Of a DNA stretch of 64,000 nt, positions 36,027 to 45,746 are shown in pieces. The position numbers and the translations under genes are program-made. The stretch covers positions 62,001 to 126,000 of the forward strand of contig JAOEWO010000003.1 of NCBI GenBank assembly GCA_028383925.1, written 5' to 3'. Positions within the stretch are counted from its first letter, which is position 1, and each line of letters begins with the position of its first letter. Source of the DNA: Winogradskyella sp. (GTDB taxonomy: Bacteria; Bacteroidota; Bacteroidia; Flavobacteriales; Flavobacteriaceae). The notes under the pieces are model-generated. The model saw nothing but the letters and a program-made list of their open reading frames with translations. It did not search any database and was not told where the DNA came from.

Positions 36027-37205
36027 TTAAGCACGTTCTAATACCATTGCAGAAGCGCCACCGCCACCATTACATATAGCAGCTGCACCAATTTTAGCAT
36101 TGTTTTGATGTAATACATTAATAAGTGTTACTAGTATTCTTGCGCCAGAACAACCAAGTGGGTGACCTAATGACACTGCGCCACCATTAACATTAACATT
36201 ACTGTCGTTTAATCCTAATATTTTCATATTTGCTAAACCTACAACAGAAAAAGCTTCGTTAAATTCAAAATAATCAACATCATCTATAGAAAGATTAGCT
36301 TTAGCTAGTGCTTTAGGTAATGCTTTAGCAGGTGCAGTTGTAAACCATTTTGGCTCGTGCGCTGCATCTGCATAACTTTTTATAATAGCAATAGGCGTTA
36401 ATCCTAATGCGTTTGCTTTTTCTCTACTCATTAAAACCATCGCTGCAGCGCCATCGTTTATAGTAGAAGCATTTGCAGCAGTTACGGTACCTTCTTTTGT
36501 GAAAGCAGCACGTAATGCCGGGATTTTTTCCATCTTTACATTAGTGTATTCTTCATCTCTGTCTACAACTATGGCATCACCACGACGTTGAGGTACCTCT
36601 ACAGAGACAACTTCATTACTATATTTACCAGCTTCCCAAGCGGCTTTAGAACGTTCGTAAGATTGAATAGCAAAATTATCTTGGTCTTCTCTAGAGAAGT
36701 TATATTCTGTGGCACATGCATCTGCAGAAACACCCATCGCATTTTTATCATAAGCATCTACAAGACCATCTTTTTGCATACCATCTTCTAAAGTTGCAGG
36801 GCCAAACTTTGTAGCACTTCTTGCATGGTAATAATGCGGAATTGCACTCATGTTTTCCATACCACCAGCAACAACAATATCAGCATCACCAAGCATAATG
36901 GCTTGTGCTGCTTGCATCACAGCTTTCATACCAGAGGCACAAACTTTATTTATAGTAGTACAAGGAACTGTATTTGGTATACCAGCGTATATTGCTGCTT
37001 GTCTAGCAGGCGCTTGCCCAGTACCAGCCTGCACAACATTACCCATTAGTACTTCATCTACCAACTCTGGTTTTAAATTTATTTTATCTAAAGCGCCCTT
37101 AATTGCAGCAGCTCCAAGTCTTGGTGCTGTTACAGAAGATAAAGCACCAAGAAAACTACCAATTGGTGTTCTTACTGCAGATACGATTACAACCTCTTTA
37201 CTCAT
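36027..37205 (-). CDS. Acetyl-CoA C-acetyltransferase (thiolase)
   Basis: The 392-residue enzyme joins or cleaves acyl-CoA and acetyl-CoA. Catalytic residues sit at standard spacing: Cys89 (NKVCASGMKA), His348 (GHPLGCSGARI) and Cys378 (ICNGGGGASAM). The N-terminus VVIVSAVRTPIGSFLG and the SINDGAAAMV-like segment are typical. Biosynthetic (acetoacetyl-CoA) versus degradative use cannot be decided from sequence; absence of a neighbouring beta-oxidation gene favours the former. It is upstream of the NlpC/P60 gene in the same operon, with no evident metabolic link. Confidence 0.95.
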   Translation of the reverse strand: MSKEVVIVSAVRTPIGSFLGALSSVTAPRLGAAAIKGALDKINLKPELVDEVLMGNVVQAGTGQAPARQAAIYAGIPNTVPCTTINKVCASGMKAVMQAAQAIMLGDADIVVAGGMENMSAIPHYYHARSATKFGPATLEDGMQKDGLVDAYDKNAMGVSADACATEYNFSREDQDNFAIQSYERSKAAWEAGKYSNEVVSVEVPQRRGDAIVVDRDEEYTNVKMEKIPALRAAFTKEGTVTAANASTINDGAAAMVLMSREKANALGLTPIAIIKSYADAAHEPKWFTTAPAKALPKALAKANLSIDDVDYFEFNEAFSVVGLANMKILGLNDSNVNVNGGAVSLGHPLGCSGARILVTLINVLHQNNAKIGAAAICNGGGGASAMVLERA

Positions 37206-37319
37206 TACTATAAAGTTTGAAATTAATAGCTGCGAATTTAATCAATTTTTGATAGATTTAGGAATGAATTAATGATTATAGGGCTCTAAAATTTTAATAT
37301 TTATTACTTTTGATTGCAT

Positions 37320-39371
37320 ATGAATAATCTTTTAAATAAATGGTACAAGAATCATGCATTAGTATATAAAATACTATTGTTTATAGTAACTACACTTTTC
37401 ATTGTTTATTTATTTCCTAAAACAGGTAAGTTTAGATTTTCGTTTGAAAACGGAAAGCCTTGGCAGTCGGAAGTTTTATTAGCTCCTTTTGATTTTGCTA
37501 TTAAAAAATCTAAAGATGAAATTGATAAAGAACGTCGAGACATAGAGGGTAATGCTTCACTTTATTTTGAGATAGACTCTAAAATAAATGAGGATCTAAA
37601 TTCCGAATTTCTTGAAGGTTTTAATCAGGTATTTAAAGATACTTTAAGTTTTGGCGGTAAAAATACGGTACTATACGAAAAAGGGAAATCTTTTTTAAAT
37701 GAACTCTACAGTAATGGTGTCTTAGATTCAGACTACAACTACACCAAAGATAGGTCAGTTATTTTAATGGAGTCTAATACGATAAAGAAGCAACTTCAAT
37801 ATGGCGATTTTATTCAAATTAATCAGTTAAGACCACTACTTGAAGATTATTTTAATACCTCAGTTTCTGCAGATGATAGAAACAAAATGACATCCTTGTT
37901 TTTTGATATTATTAAGCCAAATATTGCACCTAATCTTAGTGTAACACAAAAAAATCTAGAAGAAAAATTATCTCAAATCTCACTAACTCGTGGTAGTATT
38001 GAAAAAGATCAATTAATTATTTCTAAAGGACAAATTGTAGAAGATGAAGAGTATAATATTTTAAACTCTCTTAAATCTGAGTATGAATCTCAGGTTTGGA
38101 ACACAGCTAATTATAATTGGGTGTTAGTTGCTTACACATTACTTGTTGCTTTAACACTGCTTATGTTGCTGTTGTTTTTAAGAAAATATAGGGTTGAAGT
38201 TTTTCTCAATAATACCAAGGTTACTTTTATCTTTTTCAATATTGCCTTAATGGTATTTTTAAGCACTTTGGTTATAAGCTACAACTCACAGTATATTTAT
38301 GTTGTACCATTATGTATATTACCATTAGTTCTTAAGGCCTTTTTTGATGCCAGATTAGGACTTTTTGCACACGTATTAACAGTACTTTTATTAGGTTTTA
38401 TTGTGCCTAATAGTTATGAGTATATGTTTCTTCAAATTATTGCAGGTATTGTGACTATACTTACCGTTTCAGAATTATATAAAAGAGCAAATCTATTTAT
38501 TTCGGTAGGGCAAATTACCTTTATATATATTATAGCATATTTTGCTTTTTTTGTTATACACGAAGGGCAATTAACGGGTTTAAAATGGGAAACATTTGGA
38601 CTTTTTGTACTCTGTGGTTTGGCCACACTTTTTGTTCAACCCTTAATTTATATGTATGAAAAGATATTTGGGTTGGTGTCTGATGTGTCTTTATTAGAAC
38701 TTTCTGATACAAATTCAAAATTACTAAAAGAATTGTCTAATAGAGCGCCAGGCACATTTCATCACTCTTTAAATGTAGCAAATTTAGCAGAAGCATCTGC
38801 AAATGAAATAGGTGCAAACTCCATGCTTATTAGGGTAGGCGCATTATATCATGATATTGGTAAAATGACAAATCCAACATTTTTTACAGAGAATCAGAGC
38901 ACAGGTATCAATCCTCACGACGAATTATCCAGCCTAGAAAGTGCTAAAATTATTATAGGTCACACCTTAAATGGCATTGAAATAGCTAAAAAGAATAATC
39001 TGCCAGATCGCGTTATAGATTTTATTAGAACGCATCATGGCACAAGTGTAGTGTACTATTTCTATATGAAAGAAAAGGAAATAAACGCAGATATAAATAT
39101 TGAAGATTTTAGGTATCCTGGTCCAAAACCGTTCAGTAAAGAAACGGCAATATTAATGATGTGCGATAGTGTAGAAGCAGCCTCAAAGAGTTTAAAAGAG
39201 CCAACAACTGTAAAAATTAATGACTTTGTAGAAAATATTATCAATAAGCAAATGGAAAATGGCCAGTTTCTAAATGCAGATATTACATTTAAAGAAATTC
39301 AATCTATAAAAAAGGTATTAAAGCATAAGTTGGCTAATATTTATCATCTTAGAATAGAGTACCCCGAATAA
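37320..39371 (+). CDS. 7TM-HD family phosphohydrolase (PgpH-like)
   Basis: The 683-residue protein has an N-terminal membrane helix (ILLFIVTTLFIVYLF), a large periplasmic region (about 60-260), then about six hydrophobic segments (VLVAYTLLVALTLLMLLLFL onward) and a cytoplasmic HD domain. The HD motifs are HHSLNVANLAEA and ALYHDIGKM, then HTLNG and RTHHGTS. In Firmicutes PgpH hydrolyses cyclic di-AMP; in Bacteroidota the family is often called HDIG/HD family hydrolase. The domain order fits, but the substrate is an inference. An upstream TTG at 37314 could add two residues; I chose the ATG. The gene ends at a bidirectional terminator. Confidence 0.9.
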   Translation: MNNLLNKWYKNHALVYKILLFIVTTLFIVYLFPKTGKFRFSFENGKPWQSEVLLAPFDFAIKKSKDEIDKERRDIEGNASLYFEIDSKINEDLNSEFLEGFNQVFKDTLSFGGKNTVLYEKGKSFLNELYSNGVLDSDYNYTKDRSVILMESNTIKKQLQYGDFIQINQLRPLLEDYFNTSVSADDRNKMTSLFFDIIKPNIAPNLSVTQKNLEEKLSQISLTRGSIEKDQLIISKGQIVEDEEYNILNSLKSEYESQVWNTANYNWVLVAYTLLVALTLLMLLLFLRKYRVEVFLNNTKVTFIFFNIALMVFLSTLVISYNSQYIYVVPLCILPLVLKAFFDARLGLFAHVLTVLLLGFIVPNSYEYMFLQIIAGIVTILTVSELYKRANLFISVGQITFIYIIAYFAFFVIHEGQLTGLKWETFGLFVLCGLATLFVQPLIYMYEKIFGLVSDVSLLELSDTNSKLLKELSNRAPGTFHHSLNVANLAEASANEIGANSMLIRVGALYHDIGKMTNPTFFTENQSTGINPHDELSSLESAKIIIGHTLNGIEIAKKNNLPDRVIDFIRTHHGTSVVYYFYMKEKEINADINIEDFRYPGPKPFSKETAILMMCDSVEAASKSLKEPTTVKINDFVENIINKQMENGQFLNADITFKEIQSIKKVLKHKLANIYHLRIEYPE

Positions 39372-39398
39372 TCAATATTTTATTTTATAAAACAAAAA

Positions 39399-39422
39399 AG
39401 CCTCAACATTACTGTTAAGGCT
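39399..39422 (+). terminator. Bidirectional terminator between the HD gene and tRNA-Arg
   Basis: AGCCTCAACA (39399-39408) pairs with TGTTAAGGCT (39413-39422) with one C-A mismatch and a TTAC loop. T-run 39423-39426 follows, and A-run 39393-39398 supports use on the minus strand after tRNA-Arg. Confidence 0.8.
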
Positions 39423-39427
39423 TTTTG

Positions 39428-39501
<74 letters not shown>

Positions 39502-39535
39502 ATTTTACAATGTTATAAATCAACTTTCTGAACCG

Positions 39536-39574
39536 TCCCGATACATCGGGATGCTCTATCCAGCTGAGCTATGC
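39536..39574 (-). repeat. tRNA-Arg fragment joined to a TCCCGAT...ATCGGGA palindrome
   Basis: Bases 39552-39574 are identical over 23 bases to 39474-39496, the D-arm side of tRNA-Arg, and would be a tRNA remnant in the same orientation. They begin immediately after a 16-base palindrome TCCCGATACATCGGGA (39536-39551). A related palindrome is at 51251-51268. The fragment lacks the anticodon and T arms. Confidence 0.8.
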
Positions 39575-39600
39575 AATTATTTAAGAGTAAAACTCTAAAG

Positions 39601-39675
39601 TCGGGGTGGCAGGATTCGAACCTGCGGCCTCCACGTCCCAAACGTGGCGCGATAACCGGGCTACGCTACACCCCG
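39601..39675 (-). tRNA. tRNA-Pro (TGG anticodon)
   Basis: The reverse complement starts CGGGGTGTAGCGTAGCCCGG and ends in CACCCCG plus A. The anticodon arm CCACGTTTGGGACGTGG has TGG in the loop. Stems pair fully, including the acceptor. Confidence 0.95.
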
Positions 39676-39698
39676 AATTGGTTATCATAAAAATATTG

Positions 39699-39782
39699 CG
39701 GAGAGACAGGGACTCGAACCCTGGCGACAGTTACCCGTCGACAGATTAGCAATCTGCTCCATTACCACTCTGGCACCTCTCC
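39699..39782 (-). tRNA. tRNA-Ser (GCT anticodon)
   Basis: The reverse complement starts GGAGAGGTGCCAGAGTGG, has CAGATTGCTAATCTG with anticodon GCT, a long variable arm (GTCGACGGGTAACTGTCGC) and GGGTTCGAGTCCC. The long variable arm and discriminator G fit tRNA-Ser. Confidence 0.95.
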
Positions 39783-39997
39783 AATAATTAAAAAGAACGT
39801 TCCTTTAAATTCGGTTGCAAATGTACCTTTTCATATTAAATAACACAACATTTTTTTTTAGTTTTTTATAAAAATCACTACTGTATTTAATCTTAGGGTA
39901 TTACAATATATTTCTTTACAAAAAAATTAATTTTATACGGTATTTTCATTTTCGTACTTTTAGAATTCATCAATGCTTTCATTTAACAACTTACAAT

Positions 39998-40591
39998 ATG
40001 TCTAAATATCAAAAAGATAGAGATTTTACAGATTATGTACATGCTAAGTTGGCAGTTCCATTGATTTATAAAGATTTAAACTGGAAAGAAGTAAAACTTA
40101 AAAAAGACTATGCCAAATATATAGATATGACAGACGGTATCGATTATATTTTTAGAAATGGCGATAGCATAATGACAGTGTAAGAGCGCTTTAGAGAGCA
40201 AAAATATAAAAGCTACTCCGATTTTACAATCCGTTATAGACGCGATAAAAATAAACTTGAAGAGCGTCATAAATCTGAATATTATAAAATGAAAGCGCAT
40301 TATTTTACTTATGGCATAATAGATAGTACAAAACATGAGGTTTCAAACACGTCTAACTTTAGCAAATATGCTATTATAGATTTAAAAAAAGTCTATGAAA
40401 AGTTAGATTCTAAAGCCATATTTATTTCAGATAACAATAAAAACAAATGTCAAATAGTTGGTGGTAATCGTATTGAATGCCCAGTTAAGTTTAATATAGA
40501 TGGTTCATCTTCATTTTTTCCAATAGATATTTCTTTTCTCGTGCAATTATGGGGTGCTGATATGATTATTGCACAAAAAGGATTTTTATAA
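39998..40591 (+). pseudogene. Conserved-looking gene split by one in-frame TAA
   Basis: An ATG at 39998 opens a frame that reaches TAA at 40181-40183 (after SIMTV). It then continues in the same frame, without other stops, to 40591, giving about 197 codons in all. After the TAA the protein reads ERFREQKYKSYSDFTIRYRR, then KSEYYKMKAHYFTYGI, DLKKVYEKLDSKAIF and a tail FPIDISFLVQLWGAD. A change of CAA to TAA would explain it. It could be a recent pseudogene, a readthrough site or a sequence error. The family is not recognised, though the charged FTIRYRR segment looks conserved. It lies 81 bases before the ligase-associated repair operon. Confidence 0.6.
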
Positions 40592-40672
40592 AATTATAAT
40601 GTTTTTAAAAGCTCAAAATTTAACGTTATTTTACTAATTAAAGTTCTGCTTTTTTTATAGCTTACACCAAGT

Positions 40673-41710
40673 ATGACTGTAGAAAAAGAGCTTTTAAAAT
40701 TCACAAAAAAAGGTGTTTATTGTCCACAAGGAAAATTCTATTTAGACCCTTGGCACCCTGTAGATTATGCCGTAATTTCTCATGGGCATGCAGACCATGC
40801 ACGCTGGGGAATGCAACATTATTTATGCCAAAACGATTCTAAAGCAATTTTACAACATCGCCTTGGTGCTGCTATTAAAATTGAAAGTTTAGATTATAAT
40901 GAGCCTCTTAATATTAACGGTGTAGCGGTTAGTTTTCATCCTGCTGGGCATGTTATTGGTTCGGCTCAAATTAGATTAGAATATAAAGGGTTTGTGGTCG
41001 TGTTTTCGGGAGATTATAAAACACAACCCGATTTTATTACAGTGCCTTTTGAGTCTGTTAAATGTCATACATTTATTACAGAAAGCACTTTCGGACTTCC
41101 AATATACCATTGGCAAACAGAAAAAGAGCTTCAAGCAGAGTTACAACAATGGGTTTTGAATAATCAAGCTAACAACAGAACGTCTGTTCTTTTAGGATAT
41201 TCATTAGGTAAAGCCCAACGCTTAATGTCGCTTTTAGAAGGTGTAGATACTATGTATGTACATCGTGCTATTCATAATTTAAACGAGGCCATTATAAACT
41301 CAGGAATAAAGCTCCCTAAAACAACCTTATTAAGTAATGATTTCGATAAAAAAGAACTCCAAAATAAAATAATAATAATGCCACCAGGACTCTTAGGCTC
41401 GCGATTGTTGAAACGTGTGCCTAATGCTGCAACAGCAATTTGCTCGGGTTGGATGCAAATACGAGGAAATAAAAGATGGCAAGCTGTTGATGCAGGTTTT
41501 ACTGTTAGTGACCACGCGGATTGGAATGGTTTAATTGCGGCCGTAAAATCGTCTGATGCAGAACAAGTTTATGTAACGCACGGATCTCAAGCTATATTTT
41601 CAAAATATCTAAATGAAATTGGTATTAAAGCTAACGAGCTTAAAACTGAATACGGTGAAGAAGCTATGGTAAAAGCCGAAAATGAATCTGAAACTGTTAT
41701 TGATTCATGA
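40673..41710 (+). CDS. Ligase-associated DNA exonuclease (metallo-beta-lactamase fold)
   Basis: The 345-residue protein is an MBL/beta-CASP-type nuclease of the ligase-associated family. The metal-binding HxHxDH is in SHGHADHARWG (His37, His39, Asp41, His42), followed by FSGDYKTQPDF and SDHADW near the C-terminus, which provide further ligands. It degrades or trims DNA ends in a repair process that works with the neighbouring ligase and helicase. Its stop (TGA) overlaps the ligase ATG at 41707-41710, so translation is coupled. It is the first gene of the operon. Confidence 0.94.
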   Translation: MTVEKELLKFTKKGVYCPQGKFYLDPWHPVDYAVISHGHADHARWGMQHYLCQNDSKAILQHRLGAAIKIESLDYNEPLNINGVAVSFHPAGHVIGSAQIRLEYKGFVVVFSGDYKTQPDFITVPFESVKCHTFITESTFGLPIYHWQTEKELQAELQQWVLNNQANNRTSVLLGYSLGKAQRLMSLLEGVDTMYVHRAIHNLNEAIINSGIKLPKTTLLSNDFDKKELQNKIIIMPPGLLGSRLLKRVPNAATAICSGWMQIRGNKRWQAVDAGFTVSDHADWNGLIAAVKSSDAEQVYVTHGSQAIFSKYLNEIGIKANELKTEYGEEAMVKAENESETVIDS

Positions 41711-43296
41711 AACAGTTCTCAAACCTCATAAGTGCCATAGAAATCACAAATAAAACCAATGCCAAAATAGAGGCATTGGTAGACTATTTTAAAACAGCAC
41801 CAGATAAAGATAAGCTTTGGCTCATTGCACTATTTACGGGTAAGCGACCGTCCAGACCTGTAAAAACTACTTTAATGAAGCAATGGTGCATAGAAATTAC
41901 CAAATTACCAGAATGGTTGTTTTTAGAAAGTTACAGTACCGTTGGTGATTTGGGTGAAACTCTTGCTTTGTTATTACCAGAACCCAATCATCAATTAGAC
42001 CTTTCATTAAGTGAATGGATGTCGCAATTAAAACAGTTAAAACCAAAAACAGAAGACGAAAAGAAAATCTTCGTTTTAAACGCTTGGTCAGGATTACAAC
42101 AGCAAGAACGTCTCATATTTAATAAATTAATTGGTGGTAGTTTTAGAATAGGTGTCTCTAAAAAAACATTAGTAAACGCCTTATCTAAACTCACAGGTAT
42201 TGACGCTAATCAGCTTATGCACAGTATTATTGGGAATTGGGATATAGATTCAATTTCGTTTGATGATTTAATAAATGGGTCGCATATTAATTATGATAAT
42301 TCAAAACCTTACCCATTTTGCCTAGCTTATGCTTTAGAAAAGGAAATTAAGGAACTCGGTGATCCAAACGATTGGATTGTTGAACAAAAATGGGATGGTA
42401 TCCGTGGGCAAATCGTAAAACGGAATAGCGAAATTTATATTTGGTCTCGTGGTGAGGATTTAGTAACACAGCAGTTTCCAGAGTTAGTTGACGCTTTTTC
42501 AAAATTTGAAGATGATTTTGTAATTGATGGTGAAATATTAGCCATGAAAGATAATGCCATTCTCTTATTTAATGATTTGCAGAAACGTCTTAACCGTAAA
42601 AATGTAACCAAGAAATTATTAGAAGACGTACCTGTAGGTTTTTATGGTTATGATCTTTTGGAGTTTAATTCTGAAGATTTACGCGATAAACCAATGGCTG
42701 AACGACGCACTATTCTTGAAAATTTATTTGTGGCAATTCCATTTACTGAGCGACTTCAACTATCATTTATCGTAGATTTTAAAAATTGGGCAGACTTATA
42801 TAAAATCAGAGAAAATTCCAGAGCTTTAAATAGTGAAGGTTTAATGCTAAAACAGAAAGCATCTTCGTACCATACAGGCCGGAAAAAAGGCGATTGGTGG
42901 AAATGGAAGGTAGATCCTCTAACCATTGATGTTGTAATGATTTATGCACAAAAGGGCAGTGGTAGACGAAGTTCTAAATACACAGATTATACGTTTGCTG
43001 TAAAAAAAGATGATGGATTAGTGACTGTAGCAAAAGCGTATTCAGGTTTAACAGATAAAGAAATTACCGAGATATCAAAATGGGTGAATAAAAATGCAAT
43101 TGAAAAATTTGGTCCTGTGAGAACTGTAAAACCAGAATTGGTTTTTGAAATCGCTTTTGAAGGTATAGCCCTTAGCAACAGACATAAATCTGGAGTTGCT
43201 CTACGTTTTCCTAGAATTGCACGTTGGCGAAAAGATAAACCTGCCTCTGAAATTGATACTATTGAAACTGTAAAACAATTAATTACTGCACCTTGA
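41707..43296 (+). CDS. ATP-dependent DNA ligase (ligase-associated operon)
   Basis: The 529-residue protein is an ATP-dependent ligase: an N-terminal alpha-helical DNA-binding domain (1-205), the nucleotidyltransferase motif I EQKWDGIRGQI with the adenylated Lys228, motif III/IIIa FYGYDLLEFN, motif IV EGLMLKQKAS, motif V WWKWKVDPLTIDVV, and an OB fold (about 420-520). It seals nicks with ATP, unlike the NAD-dependent LigA used in replication. It overlaps the exonuclease at its start and the helicase at its end. The combination is known from flavobacteria and other bacteria as a repair module separate from Ku/LigD. Confidence 0.95.
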   Translation: MKQFSNLISAIEITNKTNAKIEALVDYFKTAPDKDKLWLIALFTGKRPSRPVKTTLMKQWCIEITKLPEWLFLESYSTVGDLGETLALLLPEPNHQLDLSLSEWMSQLKQLKPKTEDEKKIFVLNAWSGLQQQERLIFNKLIGGSFRIGVSKKTLVNALSKLTGIDANQLMHSIIGNWDIDSISFDDLINGSHINYDNSKPYPFCLAYALEKEIKELGDPNDWIVEQKWDGIRGQIVKRNSEIYIWSRGEDLVTQQFPELVDAFSKFEDDFVIDGEILAMKDNAILLFNDLQKRLNRKNVTKKLLEDVPVGFYGYDLLEFNSEDLRDKPMAERRTILENLFVAIPFTERLQLSFIVDFKNWADLYKIRENSRALNSEGLMLKQKASSYHTGRKKGDWWKWKVDPLTIDVVMIYAQKGSGRRSSKYTDYTFAVKKDDGLVTVAKAYSGLTDKEITEISKWVNKNAIEKFGPVRTVKPELVFEIAFEGIALSNRHKSGVALRFPRIARWRKDKPASEIDTIETVKQLITAP

Positions 43297-45746
43297 GTAA
43301 ATTTAACGATAGCATAGGATTACAGTTAATTACTAACTGGATGGCAGAAAAGGGTCAAGCACCATTTCCGTTTCAAGCAAAAACTTGGCAGCGCTATGCT
43401 AATGGGTATAGCGGTATGGTGGTTGCACCAACTGGTTTTGGTAAAACATTTTCGGTTTTTCTAGGTGTGGTTATCGATTATCTTAACCATCCAGAAAACT
43501 ATCCAAAAGGCTTAAAATTACTTTGGGTTAGTCCATTACGTTCATTAGCAAAAGATTTAGCTAAAGCAATGGAACAAGCTGTTAACGAGATTGGCTTAGA
43601 CTGGTCTATACAAGTGCGTAACGGAGATACACCAACAAATGTGCGTCGTAAACAAGAGCGTTTAATGCCAGACGTATTATTAACAACACCAGAGACGATG
43701 CATTTGCTGTTTTCCATGAAAAAGAACTCACGTTTTTTTAAAGGTGTAAAATGTGTTGCAATAGACGAGTGGCATGAGCTTATTGGTAATAAACGAGGCA
43801 TATTAACCGAACTTGCAATTTCGCAATTAAGAGCCTATTCACCAAAACTTCAAATTTGGGGAATTACAGCTACCATTGGTAATTTGGAAGAAGCAAAAGC
43901 AGTTTTATTACCATATTCTAAATTAAAAATTACTCAGGTAAAAGCCAAGCAAAAAAAGAAGATAGATATTATTTCGGTGCTTCCCAACGAAATAGAAGTG
44001 TTGCCTTGGGCTGGGCATTTAGGAGGTAAAATGGTAGATAAAATTTTACCAATTATAGAAGCACACACAACGACGCTCATCTTCACAAATACAAGAGGCC
44101 AAGCAGAATTGTGGTATCAATTGCTCTTAAATGCCAATCCAGAATTGGCAGGCTTGTTAGCCATACATCATGGTTCTATTAGTAAAGAGCTAAGAAATTG
44201 GATAGAAGACAGTATTTCTAGTGGTTATTTAAAAGCTGTTGTTTGCACGTCGTCTTTAGATTTAGGAGTAGATTTTAAACCCGTAGATTGTGTCATTCAA
44301 ATTGGATCGGCAAAAGGGATTGCGCGTTTTATGCAACGTGCTGGTCGCAGTGGTCACTCACCTTATGAGCGATCTAAAATATATTTTATTCCAACGCACT
44401 CTTTAGAATTAGTAGAAGTAGCAGCGTTAAAAGAAGCGGTAAAACAAGAACAAATTGAAACTAGAGACCCAATGGTTTTAACCTTTGATGTTTTAGTGCA
44501 GTTTATGGTAACGTTGGCAGTTGGCATGGGCTTCGATTCCCAAAAACTCTTTAATCAAATTAAAGAAACGCATGCGTTTAGTTATATTACAGAAGATGAG
44601 TGGCAATGGTGTTTGCATTTTATTACCAAAGGCGGAAAAACACTTAGTAATTACGAAGAATTTCATAAAGTTATTGAAGATGACGATGGCCTTTATAACG
44701 TAAAAAGTCGAAGAATTAGCATGTTACATCGCATGAATATTGGTGCAATTGTGAGTGAAGCTAATGTCATGGTAAAGTTCTTTTCTGGCGGTTATATTGG
44801 TATGATTGAAGAATTCTTTATTTCAAAATTAAAACCAGGTGATAGTTTTATTTTAGCTGGTCGTATTTTAGAATTGGTAAAATTAAAAGACATGACGGTT
44901 TTAGTAAAACGAAGTAAAGCAAAAAAGGCAGTTTCGCCAAGTTGGATGGGTGGCCGATTACCCTTAACCTCGCATTTAAGTCATTTTTTAAGATTAAAAC
45001 TATCAGATGCTTTAGAGCCAGGTCGTTTAGAAAAAGAATTACGGTTTTTAAACCCATTAATTTTGAGGCAAGCGAAATATTCACATATTCCCAAAGCAGA
45101 TGAATTTTTAATAGAATTAATTGAAACTAAAGATGGCCATCATGTATTTATGTACCCTTTTGAAGGCAGATTGGTTCACGAGGTGTTTTCAGCATTAATG
45201 GCGTATCGTTTAAGTAAGCTAAAGCCTTTAACATTTACAATCGCCATGAACGATTATGGTTTTGAATTATTGAGCGATCAACCCATTCCGATTTCAGAAG
45301 AAAATATTACGTTGTTATTGAGTAAAGAGAATTTGATGGATGATGTTATAGCAAGTATAAATGCGTCTGAAATGGCATCACGAAAATTTAGAGATATTGC
45401 AGTTATTGCAGGTTTAGTAGTGCAAACACAACCAGGAACCCGAAAAAATAATAAAAGTTTACAATCGTCTTCTGGTCTTATATTTAGGGTCTTAGAAGAT
45501 TATGAAAAAGATAATTTATTGTTGCGTCAGGCTTATTCAGAAGTATTTAATCAACAATTAGAAGAGGTAAGATTACAAGCTGCTTTTGAGCGTATATCCA
45601 AAAGTAAAATTATAATTAAACATGCTAAATCATTTACACCATTAAGTTTTCCTTTAAAGGTAGATAGTTTGCGTGGCACTATGAGTAATGAAAATTTAGA
45701 TAAACGCATACAGCGTATAAAGAACCAAGCTTTTAAGATTGACTAA
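43293..45746 (+). CDS. Ligase-associated DEXH-box helicase (Lhr-like)
   Basis: The 817-residue superfamily 2 helicase has Walker A APTGFGKT (45-52), motif Ia SPLRSLAKDL, motif II with a DEWH box in AIDEWHEL, motif III ITATIGN, and motifs V-VI TSSLDLGVDF and QRAGRSGHSP. The C-terminal half resembles Lhr-core winged-helix and beta-barrel domains. Start TTG at 43293 overlaps the ligase stop TGA, so translation is coupled. It likely translocates along DNA for the adjacent exonuclease and ligase. Stop TAA overlaps the PdeM ATG by one base. Confidence 0.94.
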   Translation: MSKFNDSIGLQLITNWMAEKGQAPFPFQAKTWQRYANGYSGMVVAPTGFGKTFSVFLGVVIDYLNHPENYPKGLKLLWVSPLRSLAKDLAKAMEQAVNEIGLDWSIQVRNGDTPTNVRRKQERLMPDVLLTTPETMHLLFSMKKNSRFFKGVKCVAIDEWHELIGNKRGILTELAISQLRAYSPKLQIWGITATIGNLEEAKAVLLPYSKLKITQVKAKQKKKIDIISVLPNEIEVLPWAGHLGGKMVDKILPIIEAHTTTLIFTNTRGQAELWYQLLLNANPELAGLLAIHHGSISKELRNWIEDSISSGYLKAVVCTSSLDLGVDFKPVDCVIQIGSAKGIARFMQRAGRSGHSPYERSKIYFIPTHSLELVEVAALKEAVKQEQIETRDPMVLTFDVLVQFMVTLAVGMGFDSQKLFNQIKETHAFSYITEDEWQWCLHFITKGGKTLSNYEEFHKVIEDDDGLYNVKSRRISMLHRMNIGAIVSEANVMVKFFSGGYIGMIEEFFISKLKPGDSFILAGRILELVKLKDMTVLVKRSKAKKAVSPSWMGGRLPLTSHLSHFLRLKLSDALEPGRLEKELRFLNPLILRQAKYSHIPKADEFLIELIETKDGHHVFMYPFEGRLVHEVFSALMAYRLSKLKPLTFTIAMNDYGFELLSDQPIPISEENITLLLSKENLMDDVIASINASEMASRKFRDIAVIAGLVVQTQPGTRKNNKSLQSSSGLIFRVLEDYEKDNLLLRQAYSEVFNQQLEEVRLQAAFERISKSKIIIKHAKSFTPLSFPLKVDSLRGTMSNENLDKRIQRIKNQAFKID

